Below are positions 19,705 through 27,979 of a DNA stretch of 64,000 nt, piece by piece; position 1 is the first letter of the stretch, and each line of letters begins with the position of its first letter. The translations under genes were made by a program, and so were the position numbers. Origin of the DNA: Erythrobacteraceae bacterium CCH12-C2 (GTDB taxonomy: Bacteria > Pseudomonadota > Alphaproteobacteria > Sphingomonadales > Sphingomonadaceae); the NCBI GenBank assembly GCA_001556995.1, contig LSKF01000020.1, forward strand, positions 1-64,000, written 5' to 3'. The notes under the pieces were generated by a model. That model saw nothing but the letters and a program-made list of their open reading frames with translations. It ran no database searches and was not told the DNA's origin.

Positions 19705-20334
19705 TCAATAGCCCATCAGGCTCATGACTTCCTTGCGGCTGCGATCATCTTCCAGGAAGCAGCCCAGCACACGGCTGGTGATCATGCCGACCCCCGGAGT
19801 CTTCACCCCGCGTCCGGTCATGCAACCATGCTGCGCCTCGATCACCACGGCCACACCGTGCGGTTCGAGATGGTCCCAGATGCAGGCCGCGACCTCTGCG
19901 GTCAGGCGCTCTTGAATCTGAAGTCGCCGGGCATAACCGTGCAGCACTCGGGCAAGCTTGGAGATGCCCACGACCTTCTTGTTCGGCAAATAGGCGATTG
20001 CGGCCTTGCCGATAATCGGGGCCATGTGGTGTTCGCAATGCGACTGGAACGGAATGTCCTTGAGCAGGACGATCTCGTCATAGCCGCCCACTTCCTCGAA
20101 GATGCGCGAGAGGTGGATCGCCGGGTCTTCCTTGTAACCCTCGCAGTATTCGAGCCACGCGCGGCCCACGCGCTTGGGCGTATCGCGCAGACCCTCACGG
20201 TCGGGATCATCACCGGCCCATTCGATCAGAGTGCGAATGGCGGCCTGTACATGCTCGGGCACCTCGGGCTTGCCGAGCGGGTTTTCCGGATCGAAGTCGT
20301 CATCGTGATCATGGGCGGCAGTGACGTAATTCAT
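19705..20334 (-). CDS. folE: GTP cyclohydrolase I
   Basis: Converts GTP to dihydroneopterin triphosphate, the entry step of folate biosynthesis. 209 residues from the ATG at 20334 (MNYVTAA); a start nine residues upstream is possible but less likely. Zinc and catalytic motifs are clear: FQSHCEHHMAPIIGKA, with both His and Cys ligands, and the C-terminal EAQHGCMTGRG. A His/Asp-rich patch (HDHDDDFD) near the N-terminus is unusual but common in relatives. The 164 bases before the cytochrome c gene contain no gene. Confidence 0.96.
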   Translation of the reverse strand: MNYVTAAHDHDDDFDPENPLGKPEVPEHVQAAIRTLIEWAGDDPDREGLRDTPKRVGRAWLEYCEGYKEDPAIHLSRIFEEVGGYDEIVLLKDIPFQSHCEHHMAPIIGKAAIAYLPNKKVVGISKLARVLHGYARRLQIQERLTAEVAACIWDHLEPHGVAVVIEAQHGCMTGRGVKTPGVGMITSRVLGCFLEDDRSRKEVMSLMGY

Positions 20335-20592
20335 CGTAGTGTGTCTTTCATCGCAATGCACCCGGCCTGTTCGGCCTGTGTGCCGGTCGAACCGGAACCC
20401 TCACAACCCCCCGGCCCGCCGGACGTTCCGCAAGATGAAGCGGAAGCCTGACGACGCGGGGGCCCCGGTGATGAATAGATAGGATGCCTACGGGCCAATT
20501 CACCCCCCTTGACGGTCCTGCACCACTGGCGGCGCGGGTGATGGGCGATCTCCAATGCCTTGCGCGGCATCTCGGCAACATAGGCGCCAGAA

Positions 20593-20635
20593 CCAACAAG
20601 GCCCGCCCCTCTTTGCGAGGAGCGGGCCTTGTTGG
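20593..20635 (-). terminator. Long-stem terminator after tRNA-Arg, overlapping its CCA end
   Basis: A 14-bp perfect stem, arms 20593-20606 and 20622-20635, with an extra CCTC / GAGG pairing inside. One arm includes the three bases encoding the tRNA 3' CCA. Downstream on the minus strand the sequence begins TTCTGG, a weak U-run. Confidence 0.6.
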
Positions 20636-20709
20636 CGCACCCGGAACGATTCGAACGTCCGACCCTCAGATTCGTAGTCTGATGCTCTATCCAGCTGAGC
20701 TACGGGTGC
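20633..20709 (-). tRNA. tRNA-Arg(ACG)
   Basis: Reverse complement gives a full cloverleaf of 77 bases: acceptor GCACCCG pairing with CGGGTGC, D-arm GCTCAGCTGGATAGAGC, anticodon loop with ACG read as GACTACGAATC, T-arm with GTTCGAATC, discriminator G and encoded CCA. ACG reads CGU/CGC/CGA after A34 deamination to inosine by TadA. Confidence 0.97.
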
Positions 20710-20777
20710 GCGTTGGAGCGCGGCACATAAGGGGGTCGGTACAGCTTGGCAAGGGGACTTTTGCCGCTGGTTGGCGA

Positions 20778-21182
20778 TTATCCCAGCAGAGCGCCAGCGA
20801 GCTGAACGTCGAGCGGCGGCTTTGCCAAGGCCCGGACCTCGGCGGGCGTGAACCAGCCGATCGCGCCTCCCTCCAGCGCGGCGGGCTCTCCCTGCCATCC
20901 GGTCACAGTGTAAAGCAGGATGACAATCGCGGGGTGGCCATCATGCCCCCCACTCTCGGCGAAGGAAATCGGCTGGCACTGCGAGCGATCACATTCGATC
21001 CCCAGCTCCTCTCGCAGCTCTCGAACGAGAGATTCGATAGGCATTTCATTATGTTCGACCTTCCCACCGGGAAATTCCCAGAGGCCACCATGGTGCTTCC
21101 CCAAAGGGCGCTGATGCATCAACCAGCAACCATCGCCGCGTGACAATGCGCCTGCGACCACGGGAACCCACGTTTTGGTCAT
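20778..21182 (-). CDS. mutT: Nudix hydrolase, 8-oxo-dGTP diphosphatase (MutT-like)
   Basis: A 134-residue Nudix enzyme that removes oxidised dGTP from the nucleotide pool. The Nudix box starts GGKVEHNE and ends RELREELGI, matching GX5EX7REUXEEXGU at about residues 39-61. The upstream GLWEFPGG and QRPLGKHHG patterns are typical of MutT rather than other Nudix branches. It stands alone between the tRNA gene and the pilin genes, divergent from the latter. Confidence 0.9.
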   Translation of the reverse strand: MTKTWVPVVAGALSRGDGCWLMHQRPLGKHHGGLWEFPGGKVEHNEMPIESLVRELREELGIECDRSQCQPISFAESGGHDGHPAIVILLYTVTGWQGEPAALEGGAIGWFTPAEVRALAKPPLDVQLAGALLG

Positions 21183-21281
21183 GACGGAATTTTTTCCATC
21201 TGGGCGCGCCTCATCAACCTTTTCTTAACGCGTTGGGCGGATTTTAAGTCCATCAGGACAAGCAAGTTAGGTGGTCTCCCG

Positions 21282-21464
21282 ATGTTAAAGGCACAATTGA
21301 AAAGAATTGTCGCTGATACGAGCGGTGCCACTGCAATCGAGTATGGCCTGATCGTGAGCCTCGTCGTCTTGGCCATGGTAGGTGCACTGCAAGGCGTTGC
21401 AAATGCTACTATCGATATGTGGACTGACGTTGAGGCTAGAACGACCGAAGCTATTGGAAATTAA
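21282..21464 (+). CDS. Flp/Fap-type pilin, first copy
   Basis: A 60-residue type IVb prepilin. The processing site is G-ATAIEYGL with the Glu-Tyr pair five and six residues after the cleaved Gly, followed by a hydrophobic stretch (LIVSLVVLAMVGAL) that builds the pilus core. A GG-rich ribosome-binding site AGGTGG lies eight bases before the ATG. The coding sequence looks noticeably more AT-rich than its neighbours. No Tad/Cpa secretion genes are within the window, so this copy depends on machinery encoded elsewhere. A second pilin gene follows after 113 bases. Confidence 0.88.
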   Translation: MLKAQLKRIVADTSGATAIEYGLIVSLVVLAMVGALQGVANATIDMWTDVEARTTEAIGN

Positions 21465-21577
21465 ATTGGGGGCGAACCCGGATTAGTAAATTTTCAAGCT
21501 TTGCCAACTACACAAAGAATTGTCCGCCGGAGCCAAGCGGGGGGCAAGGGTAACGAAGACCAACCAGGAGACTACAC

Positions 21578-21748
21578 ATGACCTTTTTCAAGAACCTCAT
21601 CCGTGACGAACAGGGTGCCACCGCCATCGAATACGGCCTGATCGCCGCTTTGATCGCTGTTGCTGCCATCGGCGCCATGAGCGCGCTGGGCACCACCCTC
21701 AGCGACACCTTCCAGGAAGTGAACGACGAAATGGCTCCCACTCCGTAA
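21578..21748 (+). CDS. Flp/Fap-type pilin, second copy (56 aa)
   Basis: A 56-residue prepilin beginning MTFFKNLIRDEQG, cleaved before ATAIEYGLIAAL, and ending EMAPTP. The ribosome-binding site AGGAG is eight bases upstream of the ATG at 21578. It is paralogous to the preceding pilin gene but closer to the usual alphaproteobacterial Flp/PilA consensus, which suggests it is the major pilin and the first copy a minor or older one. A strong terminator follows the stop. Assembled pili would need the Tad system, not present here. Confidence 0.9.
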   Translation: MTFFKNLIRDEQGATAIEYGLIAALIAVAAIGAMSALGTTLSDTFQEVNDEMAPTP

Positions 21749-21774
21749 CAGTTAGGGTATACCTAAAATTGGAG

Positions 21775-21801
21775 CGGTGGGGAGAAATCCCCGCCGTTTT
21801 T
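21775..21801 (+). terminator. Rho-independent terminator after the pilin genes
   Basis: Nine-bp stem CGGTGGGGA / TCCCCGCCG (one G-U pair) with a GAAA loop, followed directly by five T residues. It ends the two-pilin transcript. Confidence 0.85.
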
Positions 21802-21875
21802 GTCTGCGGGCCATAAATGTGTTAGCCCCCAAGGCGCAGCGGGTTTGCTAAGTCACGCGTCAGCGCGATCACATC

Positions 21876-23348
21876 CTAGCGCGATCGCACCACGATCTTG
21901 ACCTTTTGCCCCGGCGTTACCTGCGCTCCGGACGATAGCGCATTGAGCACCCGGAAGCGTTCCTCCTGCGCGGATGGGTAGGCCATCCGCTGCGCAAGGC
22001 TTGCGACAGTGTCCCCGCGCGCAACCGTCACCACCTGCACCTTTTTGGGCACAACATTGTTCGCCTCGGCCTGCGTGACCCGCCGCATGGACTGGAACAT
22101 CGCATTGAAGGTCGCCGCCCGGCCTGCCGGTGCTATCGCCACAAAGTGATACGCCCGGTCCCGCGCGAATTCGTAGGCGAACACCACCAGATCGACCTGG
22201 CTTCCGCCATTATTGACCCGCGCCGTGCCGTAGGCTGCGGGAAGGCCGTTCACCGTGGTGCGCTGCAATTGCGCCGGGGCCAGCGTGCTATTCTGCCCGC
22301 CAAGCGTCGTGAACTGCTGGCGCACGTAGGTGTCCAGATTGCCGGAATAAGGCGCCAAGGTCATCTGCGCCTGCCCGCCCTGCCCCTGAATACTCACCGC
22401 ACGGGCACCGTTGACCATATAGAAGCCTTGCGGGGCGGTGAAGGCCAACCGCAGCTCGGGGTGGATGAAGGTGCTTCCCTCGATCAGCCCCTGCGCGGGA
22501 TCATCGCCATAAAGCAACCCGTCGATCCGCGCGAGGAAGGTGTCGCGATTCGTGACACCGCCACCCGCCGCTCCGGCCTTGGCCAGCGCACTCTGCACCC
22601 GGCTGGCGGGATCGGGGTGGGTCGAAGCCCATTCGGGCACGCTGGCGTTCCGGCCCTGGAGCCGCGCATCGAGCGCATTTTGCGCAGCCAGGCTCGCCAG
22701 CACCGTCCCCATCGCCCGGCGATCATACCCAGCCCGCGCAAGATACTGGATGCCCAGATCATCCGCCTCAAGCTCCTGCTTGCGCGAGAATTTGAGCGTG
22801 AAGAACTGCGAGGTTCCCAGCGCCAGTTGCTGCCCCAGCCGCCCCAACTCGCTGTTCCCGAGCAAGAGCGCGCTGCCGACCGCGCCCAGCATACCGAGAA
22901 TCGAATTGCGCTGCGCGGCTTTCTGACGCCGCTGCGAATGGCGCGCGGCGACATGGCCAACCTCGTGGCCCATCACCGCAGCCAGCTCCGCCTCATTGTT
23001 CATCAGCGTCACCAGCTGGCGGGTGGTATAGACATAACCCCCCGGCACCGCGAAGGCATTGTGAACCGGCGAGTTGAGCAAGCTGACGGTAAAGCTCTCC
23101 CGCGCATTGCTGAGGCCCGATTGCACCGCGATATTCTTGCCCACCTGTTCGACATAGGCAGCATGCGGCCCGCTCATCGCACCGCCGAATTCCGCGAGGA
23201 ACTGCGGATGATACTGCGCGCCCATCTGCGCTTCGGCGGGCGTAATCGGGGTCGATGCAGAAGGGATCTGGGCCGCCGCTCCCACGCACCCCACCAAGGC
23301 CACAGGCGCTATGCCGAGTGCCAAAATCCTGCGCGTTAATCGTGTCAT
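21876..23348 (-). CDS. M48-family zinc metallopeptidase with C-terminal LysM-like domain
   Basis: A 490-residue exported protease of the BepA/YfgC-like M48 group. An N-terminal hydrophobic stretch ends at VALVGC, a possible lipobox. The zinc site HEVGH is at about residues 138-142, with the third ligand in the SRKQELEAD helix. After the peptidase come a beta-rich region and, at the end, a LysM-like unit (VARGDTVASLAQRM ... VTPGQKVKIVV) that may bind peptidoglycan. Such proteins help quality control of outer-membrane protein assembly. The start at 23348 is chosen over a codon 11 residues upstream because the signal begins there. Confidence 0.88.
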   Translation of the reverse strand: MTRLTRRILALGIAPVALVGCVGAAAQIPSASTPITPAEAQMGAQYHPQFLAEFGGAMSGPHAAYVEQVGKNIAVQSGLSNARESFTVSLLNSPVHNAFAVPGGYVYTTRQLVTLMNNEAELAAVMGHEVGHVAARHSQRRQKAAQRNSILGMLGAVGSALLLGNSELGRLGQQLALGTSQFFTLKFSRKQELEADDLGIQYLARAGYDRRAMGTVLASLAAQNALDARLQGRNASVPEWASTHPDPASRVQSALAKAGAAGGGVTNRDTFLARIDGLLYGDDPAQGLIEGSTFIHPELRLAFTAPQGFYMVNGARAVSIQGQGGQAQMTLAPYSGNLDTYVRQQFTTLGGQNSTLAPAQLQRTTVNGLPAAYGTARVNNGGSQVDLVVFAYEFARDRAYHFVAIAPAGRAATFNAMFQSMRRVTQAEANNVVPKKVQVVTVARGDTVASLAQRMAYPSAQEERFRVLNALSSGAQVTPGQKVKIVVRSR

Positions 23349-23410
23349 GCCCTGCTCTCCCGCCAATCTTTTCGTCTTCAACCTATCGGCAAAGACCCAT
23401 GGCGCAAAGC

Positions 23411-24370
23411 CTAAGGCTTGCCCGATGAACCCCCGATGGCGAGGAAGCGTTCTTCGCGCGCGGCGATCAGCGCCTTGGGGCTTTGGCCCACCAGCTGATC
23501 AAGCTCCTCGGTCAGGGCCTGCCCGAGCAGTTTGGCCCCGCCTGCCGGATCACGGTGCGCGCCGCCGACCGGCTCCTTGACGATGCGATCGATCACGCCG
23601 TCGCGCTTCAAGTGCTGCGCTGTGACTTTCATCGCCTGCGCGGCATCGGCGGCCTTGTCCGAGGTGCGCCACAGGATCGAAGCGCAGCCTTCGGGCGAGA
23701 TCACCGAATAGACCGCATGCTCCATCATCAGCACCCGGTTCGCTGAAGCCAGCGCCACCGCGCCGCCCGAACCACCTTCGCCCACGATGACCGCCACCAT
23801 CGGCACCGGCAGATCAAGACACGCCTCGGTCGAACGGGCAATCGCCTCGGCCTGCCCGCGCTCTTCCGCCTCAATCCCCGGAAACGCGCCCGAAGTATCC
23901 ACCAGCGTCACCACCGGCAGACCGAATCGCCCGGCCATTTCCATCAGCCGGATCGCCTTGCGATAGCCTTCGGGCTTGCCCATGCCGAAATTGTGGCGAA
24001 TGCGGCTTTGCGTGTCGTGGCCCTTTTCATGGCCGATCAGCATCACCCTGCGCCCATCGAGCCGGGCAAACCCGCCCATGATCGCCTGATCATCGCCGTA
24101 AAGCCGATCCCCGCCCAGGGGGATGAACTCGCTGAAAGCGTGGGCGACATAATCGCGGAAATGTGGCCTCTGCGGATGGCGGGCCACTTGCGTCTTCTGC
24201 CACGGGGTGAGCGAGGCGTAGGTGCTGGCGAGCAGATCGGCGCTCTTTGCCTCCAGCCGGGCGATCTCGCTCGCCACGTCGACATCATGCAGCGCATTGA
24301 CGCCGCGCAGCTGAGCAATGCGCTCTTCCAGCGCGGCAATCGGCTTTTCGAAATCCAGGGTCGAAATCAT
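23411..24370 (-). CDS. accA: Acetyl-CoA carboxylase carboxyltransferase subunit alpha
   Basis: Alpha half of the carboxyltransferase that makes malonyl-CoA, the committed step of fatty acid synthesis; works with AccD. 319 residues, normal. Conserved regions include GGDRLYGDDQAI, IGHEKGHDT, the NFGMGKPEGYRKA stretch, TLVDTSGAFPGI and the oxyanion loop GEGGSGGA. It follows xerD with a nine-base gap, so the two are probably cotranscribed. Confidence 0.97.
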   Translation of the reverse strand: MISTLDFEKPIAALEERIAQLRGVNALHDVDVASEIARLEAKSADLLASTYASLTPWQKTQVARHPQRPHFRDYVAHAFSEFIPLGGDRLYGDDQAIMGGFARLDGRRVMLIGHEKGHDTQSRIRHNFGMGKPEGYRKAIRLMEMAGRFGLPVVTLVDTSGAFPGIEAEERGQAEAIARSTEACLDLPVPMVAVIVGEGGSGGAVALASANRVLMMEHAVYSVISPEGCASILWRTSDKAADAAQAMKVTAQHLKRDGVIDRIVKEPVGGAHRDPAGGAKLLGQALTEELDQLVGQSPKALIAAREERFLAIGGSSGKP

Positions 24371-24379
24371 TGCGCGGCG

Positions 24380-25267
24380 CTAGTCCGATGCGCGGCGCGT
24401 GGCAAGCGGGTGACGGGAATTGACCAGCGCCACGAGGCGCGCGGCGTCCACATGGGTGTAAATCTGCGTGGTGGCGATGTCGGCATGGCCGAGCAGCATT
24501 TGCAGCACCCTGAGGTCCGCCCCGCCCTCCAGCAGATGCGTGGCAAAGGCGTGGCGCAAGACGTGCGGGCTGATCGCTGAAGGATCGAGCCCGGCGCGCG
24601 CAGCGAGCGCTTTGAGCAGCTGGAACAGCCGCACCCGGCTGAGATGCTGGCCCTTGCCCGAAGGGAACAGGTAGCGCGAGGCAGGGATCTCTGGCCGGAG
24701 GTCCCGCCAGCGCCCCACCGCCTCCAGCGCCCGCGCGCCAACTGGCACCAGCCGCGTGGTGCCGCCCTTGCCCGTCACGGTCAGGAAGGGCGCATCGCGC
24801 GGCACGGCGGACAGCGGCAGCGCCACCAGCTCGGTCGCGCGTAGCCCTGAACCGTAGAGCAGCTCGATCAGCGCCAGCAGCCGAACCGCCTTGGGATCAT
24901 CACCGACGGCTTCCTCTTCGGCGCGGGCGAAGAGCTTGGCGATCTGGTCGTGGCCCAGCACCTTGGGCAGCGGGCGGCGCAGACGCGGCGCCGGGAGCGC
25001 CCCCGAAGGATCATCGCGCCGCCAGCCCTCGTCCAGCGCAAACCCGAAGAACTGCCGCAACGCCGATGCCTTGCGCGCGATGCTGGCGGGCGCAAGGCTG
25101 GCCCACTCGCCCGCTAGACTGGCGACGGCGTCGCGCGGCGCGCTGGCGAGATCGCCGATCGCTTCCTCGGCCCCAGCAAGGTCGCGGGCATAGGCGGCCA
25201 GCGTGTTGGCAGCAGCACCGCGCTCGGCAGCGAGCATCGCGAGGAAAGCCTCGGTCGACGCGGACAT
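24380..25267 (-). CDS. xerD: Tyrosine recombinase XerD
   Basis: A 295-residue site-specific recombinase that, with XerC, resolves chromosome dimers at dif. The N-terminal SAM-like core-binding domain (about 1-85) precedes the catalytic domain with the full residue set: Arg in GSGLRATEL, Lys in TGKGGTTR, HVLRHAFATHLL, GHADI and the nucleophile Tyr in TQIYTHVD. The start overlaps the preceding gene's stop (TAATG). Position before accA agrees with alphaproteobacterial XerD. No attachment site or mobile element lies nearby, so a phage integrase is unlikely. Confidence 0.93.
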   Translation of the reverse strand: MSASTEAFLAMLAAERGAAANTLAAYARDLAGAEEAIGDLASAPRDAVASLAGEWASLAPASIARKASALRQFFGFALDEGWRRDDPSGALPAPRLRRPLPKVLGHDQIAKLFARAEEEAVGDDPKAVRLLALIELLYGSGLRATELVALPLSAVPRDAPFLTVTGKGGTTRLVPVGARALEAVGRWRDLRPEIPASRYLFPSGKGQHLSRVRLFQLLKALAARAGLDPSAISPHVLRHAFATHLLEGGADLRVLQMLLGHADIATTQIYTHVDAARLVALVNSRHPLATRRASD

Positions 25268-27177
25268 TATCCGCGCGCGACCGCCTCGGCGGCGATCATC
25301 CGGGCCTCGGCCTCGAGCCCCACGCGGCGCAGCGCGCCGGTGATGTGATAGAGGTGCAGCGGAGTCATCTGCTCCCAGCTCGCCCCCTGCATCCCGAGCC
25401 CGGCGAGCACGGCCACCAGCGCCGGGTTGTTCACCTCCGCCGCGCGGGCAATCGCCCGGGTCCAGCGGGTCTGGCGGGCAAGGTCAAAGCCCAGATCATC
25501 GGCAAGCGCACTGGCATCGCCTTCATCGAGGCGGCCCAGCCCGGCGAGCCCGGCAACCAGAAACGCCGACTTGCGCGAGCCCTCACTGCCATCACCGCCG
25601 ATAAAGCCGTTAACGGCCCCCTGCCCCACACCGTTGGAGCGCGGCGCGGCGAGCACGATAAGCGCCCAGCCCAGCGATCCTTCCTCAACCACCTCGCGCC
25701 ATGCCAGCGCGTCGCGATCAAGCCCGGCGGCCAGCATCGCCGCGATCAGATCCCCTGCCGCATCAGCCTGCGCCGCTTCGGCCGGAATTCGCGCCGCCGC
25801 ATAGGCGGTCAGCACGCGCGCGCCGTAACCATCGCCGCCGCCCAGCGTCGCGCCTGCCGCCCACAAGCGCTGCATCGCGGCAATCCGTGCCGCCGGATCG
25901 GCCGCCACATAGGCCTCGCGCAAAGCCGCCGCATGGTCCTGCGGTTCCCCCGTCACCCCGGTCTCGGCATAGACCTCGCTGTACAGATCAACCATCGCAT
26001 CGGCGGAGAGAATGCCCTCGCGCGCGGCCCGCCCGGCAAAGGGCGCGCGCTGGCTGGCAGGCAGCATGGGCAGCAGCGCCCCGGCGCGGGCGTAATAGGC
26101 CCCGCCCCGCGCGGTCAGCGCGCTATCGAGCAGCCCCTCGGGCACAGGCTCACCCAGCGCGGTCGCCAAGCCGAAGCGCCATGGGTTGAGTTCTTCGACC
26201 CCCTGCCACTCGATTTGCACCGCACGCTGTCCGCGCCCTGCCGCCCCCGCAAAGCGCCGTGCCAGCAGCACATCGATCCGCGGTGCAACGCCCCGAAACA
26301 AGGCGCGGTCGAGCTGCGAGGCGGCGAGTGCTGTCTCCCCGGCATAGGCATTGCAGATCGCCTGCCACATCTGCCACTCGCCATCATCGCGCGCCGATCC
26401 TTGCAGGCGCACCGCAGGGCAAGCCCCGGTGATGTCGCCGCTCGCGAGATAGGCCGTCAGCGCCTCAGCGGTCAGCGCGGTCGACCAATTGGCCGAATCA
26501 ACATCCTGCACCACCGCACGGGCCACGCCATATTCGCCAATCCGGTTGAGGAGGCCGACCCGCAGCGCAGCGAATTCGACCGGGTCCATGCCCAGCGGCG
26601 CAGCGAGCCGGCTCGCCAAGGCACGGCGCAACAGGATATGCCCCCAGCGCGACACCATCGGCCCCTTTGTCCCGCTCAGGGCCGCACGCACCAGCTTCTC
26701 GGGCTGGTTGGCGAGCGCCATCGGCGGCAGCCCGCCTTCGTCCACCGCCAGCACGCCTACGCGGGTCAGCCCACGACGGGCACCGGGAGGAATATCGGAC
26801 TTGGGCTTCAATCCAAGCAGCTGGTCAAGCTCTTCCGTGGAGAGGCTCTCCAACTCGTCAAGGCTCGGCAGGCGCGCCAGTTCATCGCGGGTGATCGCTG
26901 GCAGAGGCGGCAGGTTGGCGGGATCCACGCCGACCGGAGCGGCTCCGGGGACGACCGATGGCAGCGGCGCTGCGGGCGCGGCTGCGCCAGACGCAGCCGG
27001 TGCAGGCGTCGGGGTCGGGCTCGGACGGGGCGGTTCGGGATCGTCAAACCCCGGCGGCAGGAGCGATTCGGGTTTTTGCTGCGCCACGGCGAGCCCTGCC
27101 GCACTGGCCCCGGCAAGGGCTCCGGCAACTCCCAGCGCCAGCCAGCTTGCCGCCGGAGCCTTGCGCAAACGGATCAT
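25267..27177 (-). CDS. Large exported helical-repeat protein of unknown function
   Basis: A 636-residue protein with an N-terminal signal or anchor (hydrophobic about residues 10-30, followed by AVAQQ), then a Pro/Ala-rich linker (about 50-100) and a long, almost wholly alpha-helical region rich in Ala, Leu and Arg. The periodic helices resemble TPR/Sel1-like solenoids but I see no clear consensus. ATG at 27177 overlaps the stop of a small membrane protein gene (ATGA), and its stop overlaps the xerD start (TAATG), so three genes are coupled. No catalytic motif is visible; a periplasmic scaffold is a guess. Confidence 0.6.
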   Translation of the reverse strand: MIRLRKAPAASWLALGVAGALAGASAAGLAVAQQKPESLLPPGFDDPEPPRPSPTPTPAPAASGAAAPAAPLPSVVPGAAPVGVDPANLPPLPAITRDELARLPSLDELESLSTEELDQLLGLKPKSDIPPGARRGLTRVGVLAVDEGGLPPMALANQPEKLVRAALSGTKGPMVSRWGHILLRRALASRLAAPLGMDPVEFAALRVGLLNRIGEYGVARAVVQDVDSANWSTALTAEALTAYLASGDITGACPAVRLQGSARDDGEWQMWQAICNAYAGETALAASQLDRALFRGVAPRIDVLLARRFAGAAGRGQRAVQIEWQGVEELNPWRFGLATALGEPVPEGLLDSALTARGGAYYARAGALLPMLPASQRAPFAGRAAREGILSADAMVDLYSEVYAETGVTGEPQDHAAALREAYVAADPAARIAAMQRLWAAGATLGGGDGYGARVLTAYAAARIPAEAAQADAAGDLIAAMLAAGLDRDALAWREVVEEGSLGWALIVLAAPRSNGVGQGAVNGFIGGDGSEGSRKSAFLVAGLAGLGRLDEGDASALADDLGFDLARQTRWTRAIARAAEVNNPALVAVLAGLGMQGASWEQMTPLHLYHITGALRRVGLEAEARMIAAEAVARG

Positions 27178-27374
27178 TGCCCCTGCTCCGGCAAGGCAAC
27201 GGGAGCGGCAATCGGACGCAGCGCCTGCTCTCCGCCGTCGATATAGGCGAGCACGATAAGCCCCAGCACGGCGGCGGCCATAAGCAGCGGCCCACGCCTG
27301 CGCCACAGCGGCGGCGGCGATGGCGGCGCAGACAGGCCGGACGGTGGAGTGATCAAGCGACGCGGGTTTGCCAT
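27174..27374 (-). CDS. Small single-pass membrane protein
   Basis: A 66-residue protein: a Pro/Arg-rich cytoplasmic head (RRLITPPSG ... LWRRRGP), one hydrophobic segment (about residues 30-45, LLMAAAVLGLIVLAYI) and a short periplasmic tail. Positive charges before the segment predict N-terminus inside. Its stop overlaps the start of the large helical-repeat protein by ATGA, so they are made together and may interact. It is divergent from aroK, 38 bases away. Family not recognised. Confidence 0.6.
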   Translation of the reverse strand: MANPRRLITPPSGLSAPPSPPPLWRRRGPLLMAAAVLGLIVLAYIDGGEQALRPIAAPVALPEQGQ

Positions 27375-27412
27375 ATTGCGCGTGCCCTAGCCCATCTATA
27401 GGCCATGCGGCA

Positions 27413-27979
27413 ATGACCCGAGCGCCCGCTTTAACCGATCAGACTGTCGCGACCATTGCCGCGCGCATCACCCGCCCGGTGGTGCTGGTGGGGCTGATGG
27501 GCGCGGGCAAGTCGACCGTCGGGCGCAGGCTCGCGGCCCTGTTGAAGCGCGATTTCGTCGATGCCGATGATGCCATCGCCGAGGCGGCCGGACGCTCGAT
27601 CCCCGAGATTTTCGAGAGCTTCGGCGAGGCCTATTTCCGCGACGGCGAACGCCGCGTGATCGCCCGGCTGATGGACGAGGCGCACGGCGTGATCGCCACC
27701 GGTGGCGGCGCCTTCGTCGATCCGGCTACCCGCGCGCTGATCCTCGACCGCGGCATTGCGGTGTGGATCGATTGCGCAGTCGAAACGCTGGTGGAACGCA
27801 CGGCCAAGCGCACTAATCGGCCACTGCTACGTAATGGCGATCCAAAGGAAATTCTCACCCGGCTGGCGCGCGAGCGGACCCCCTTCTATGCCGAAGCGCC
27901 CATCCGGGTGCTCAGCGAAAACGGCCCCCATGCCGACACCGCCCGCGCCATACTTGAGGCAATTGACCAATGGCTGTGA
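27413..27979 (+). CDS. aroK: Shikimate kinase
   Basis: Phosphorylates shikimate at the 3-hydroxyl in the aromatic amino acid pathway. 188 residues from the ATG at 27413 (MTRAPAL); the longer frame begins inside the divergent gene's promoter. Walker A GLMGAGKST, the shikimate-binding DADD and FRDGERR motifs, GGGAFVD, and the lid RTNRPLL are all present. The last bases overlap aroB by ten bases, typical of the aroKB pair. Confidence 0.95.
   Translation: MTRAPALTDQTVATIAARITRPVVLVGLMGAGKSTVGRRLAALLKRDFVDADDAIAEAAGRSIPEIFESFGEAYFRDGERRVIARLMDEAHGVIATGGGAFVDPATRALILDRGIAVWIDCAVETLVERTAKRTNRPLLRNGDPKEILTRLARERTPFYAEAPIRVLSENGPHADTARAILEAIDQWL

Noticed and set aside
20335..20592. Small minus-strand open frames between folE and tRNA-Arg
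   Set aside because: Composition is typical of non-coding GC-rich DNA; no ribosome-binding site or recognisable domain.
21220..21260. CtrA-type TTAA half sites upstream of the first pilin gene
   Set aside because: TTAA pairs are present but spaced 15 bases apart rather than the 7 expected for a CtrA site.
24380..25267. Phage integrase
   Set aside because: Tyrosine recombinase motifs are present, but length, accA neighbour and absence of phage genes or attachment repeats fit XerD.
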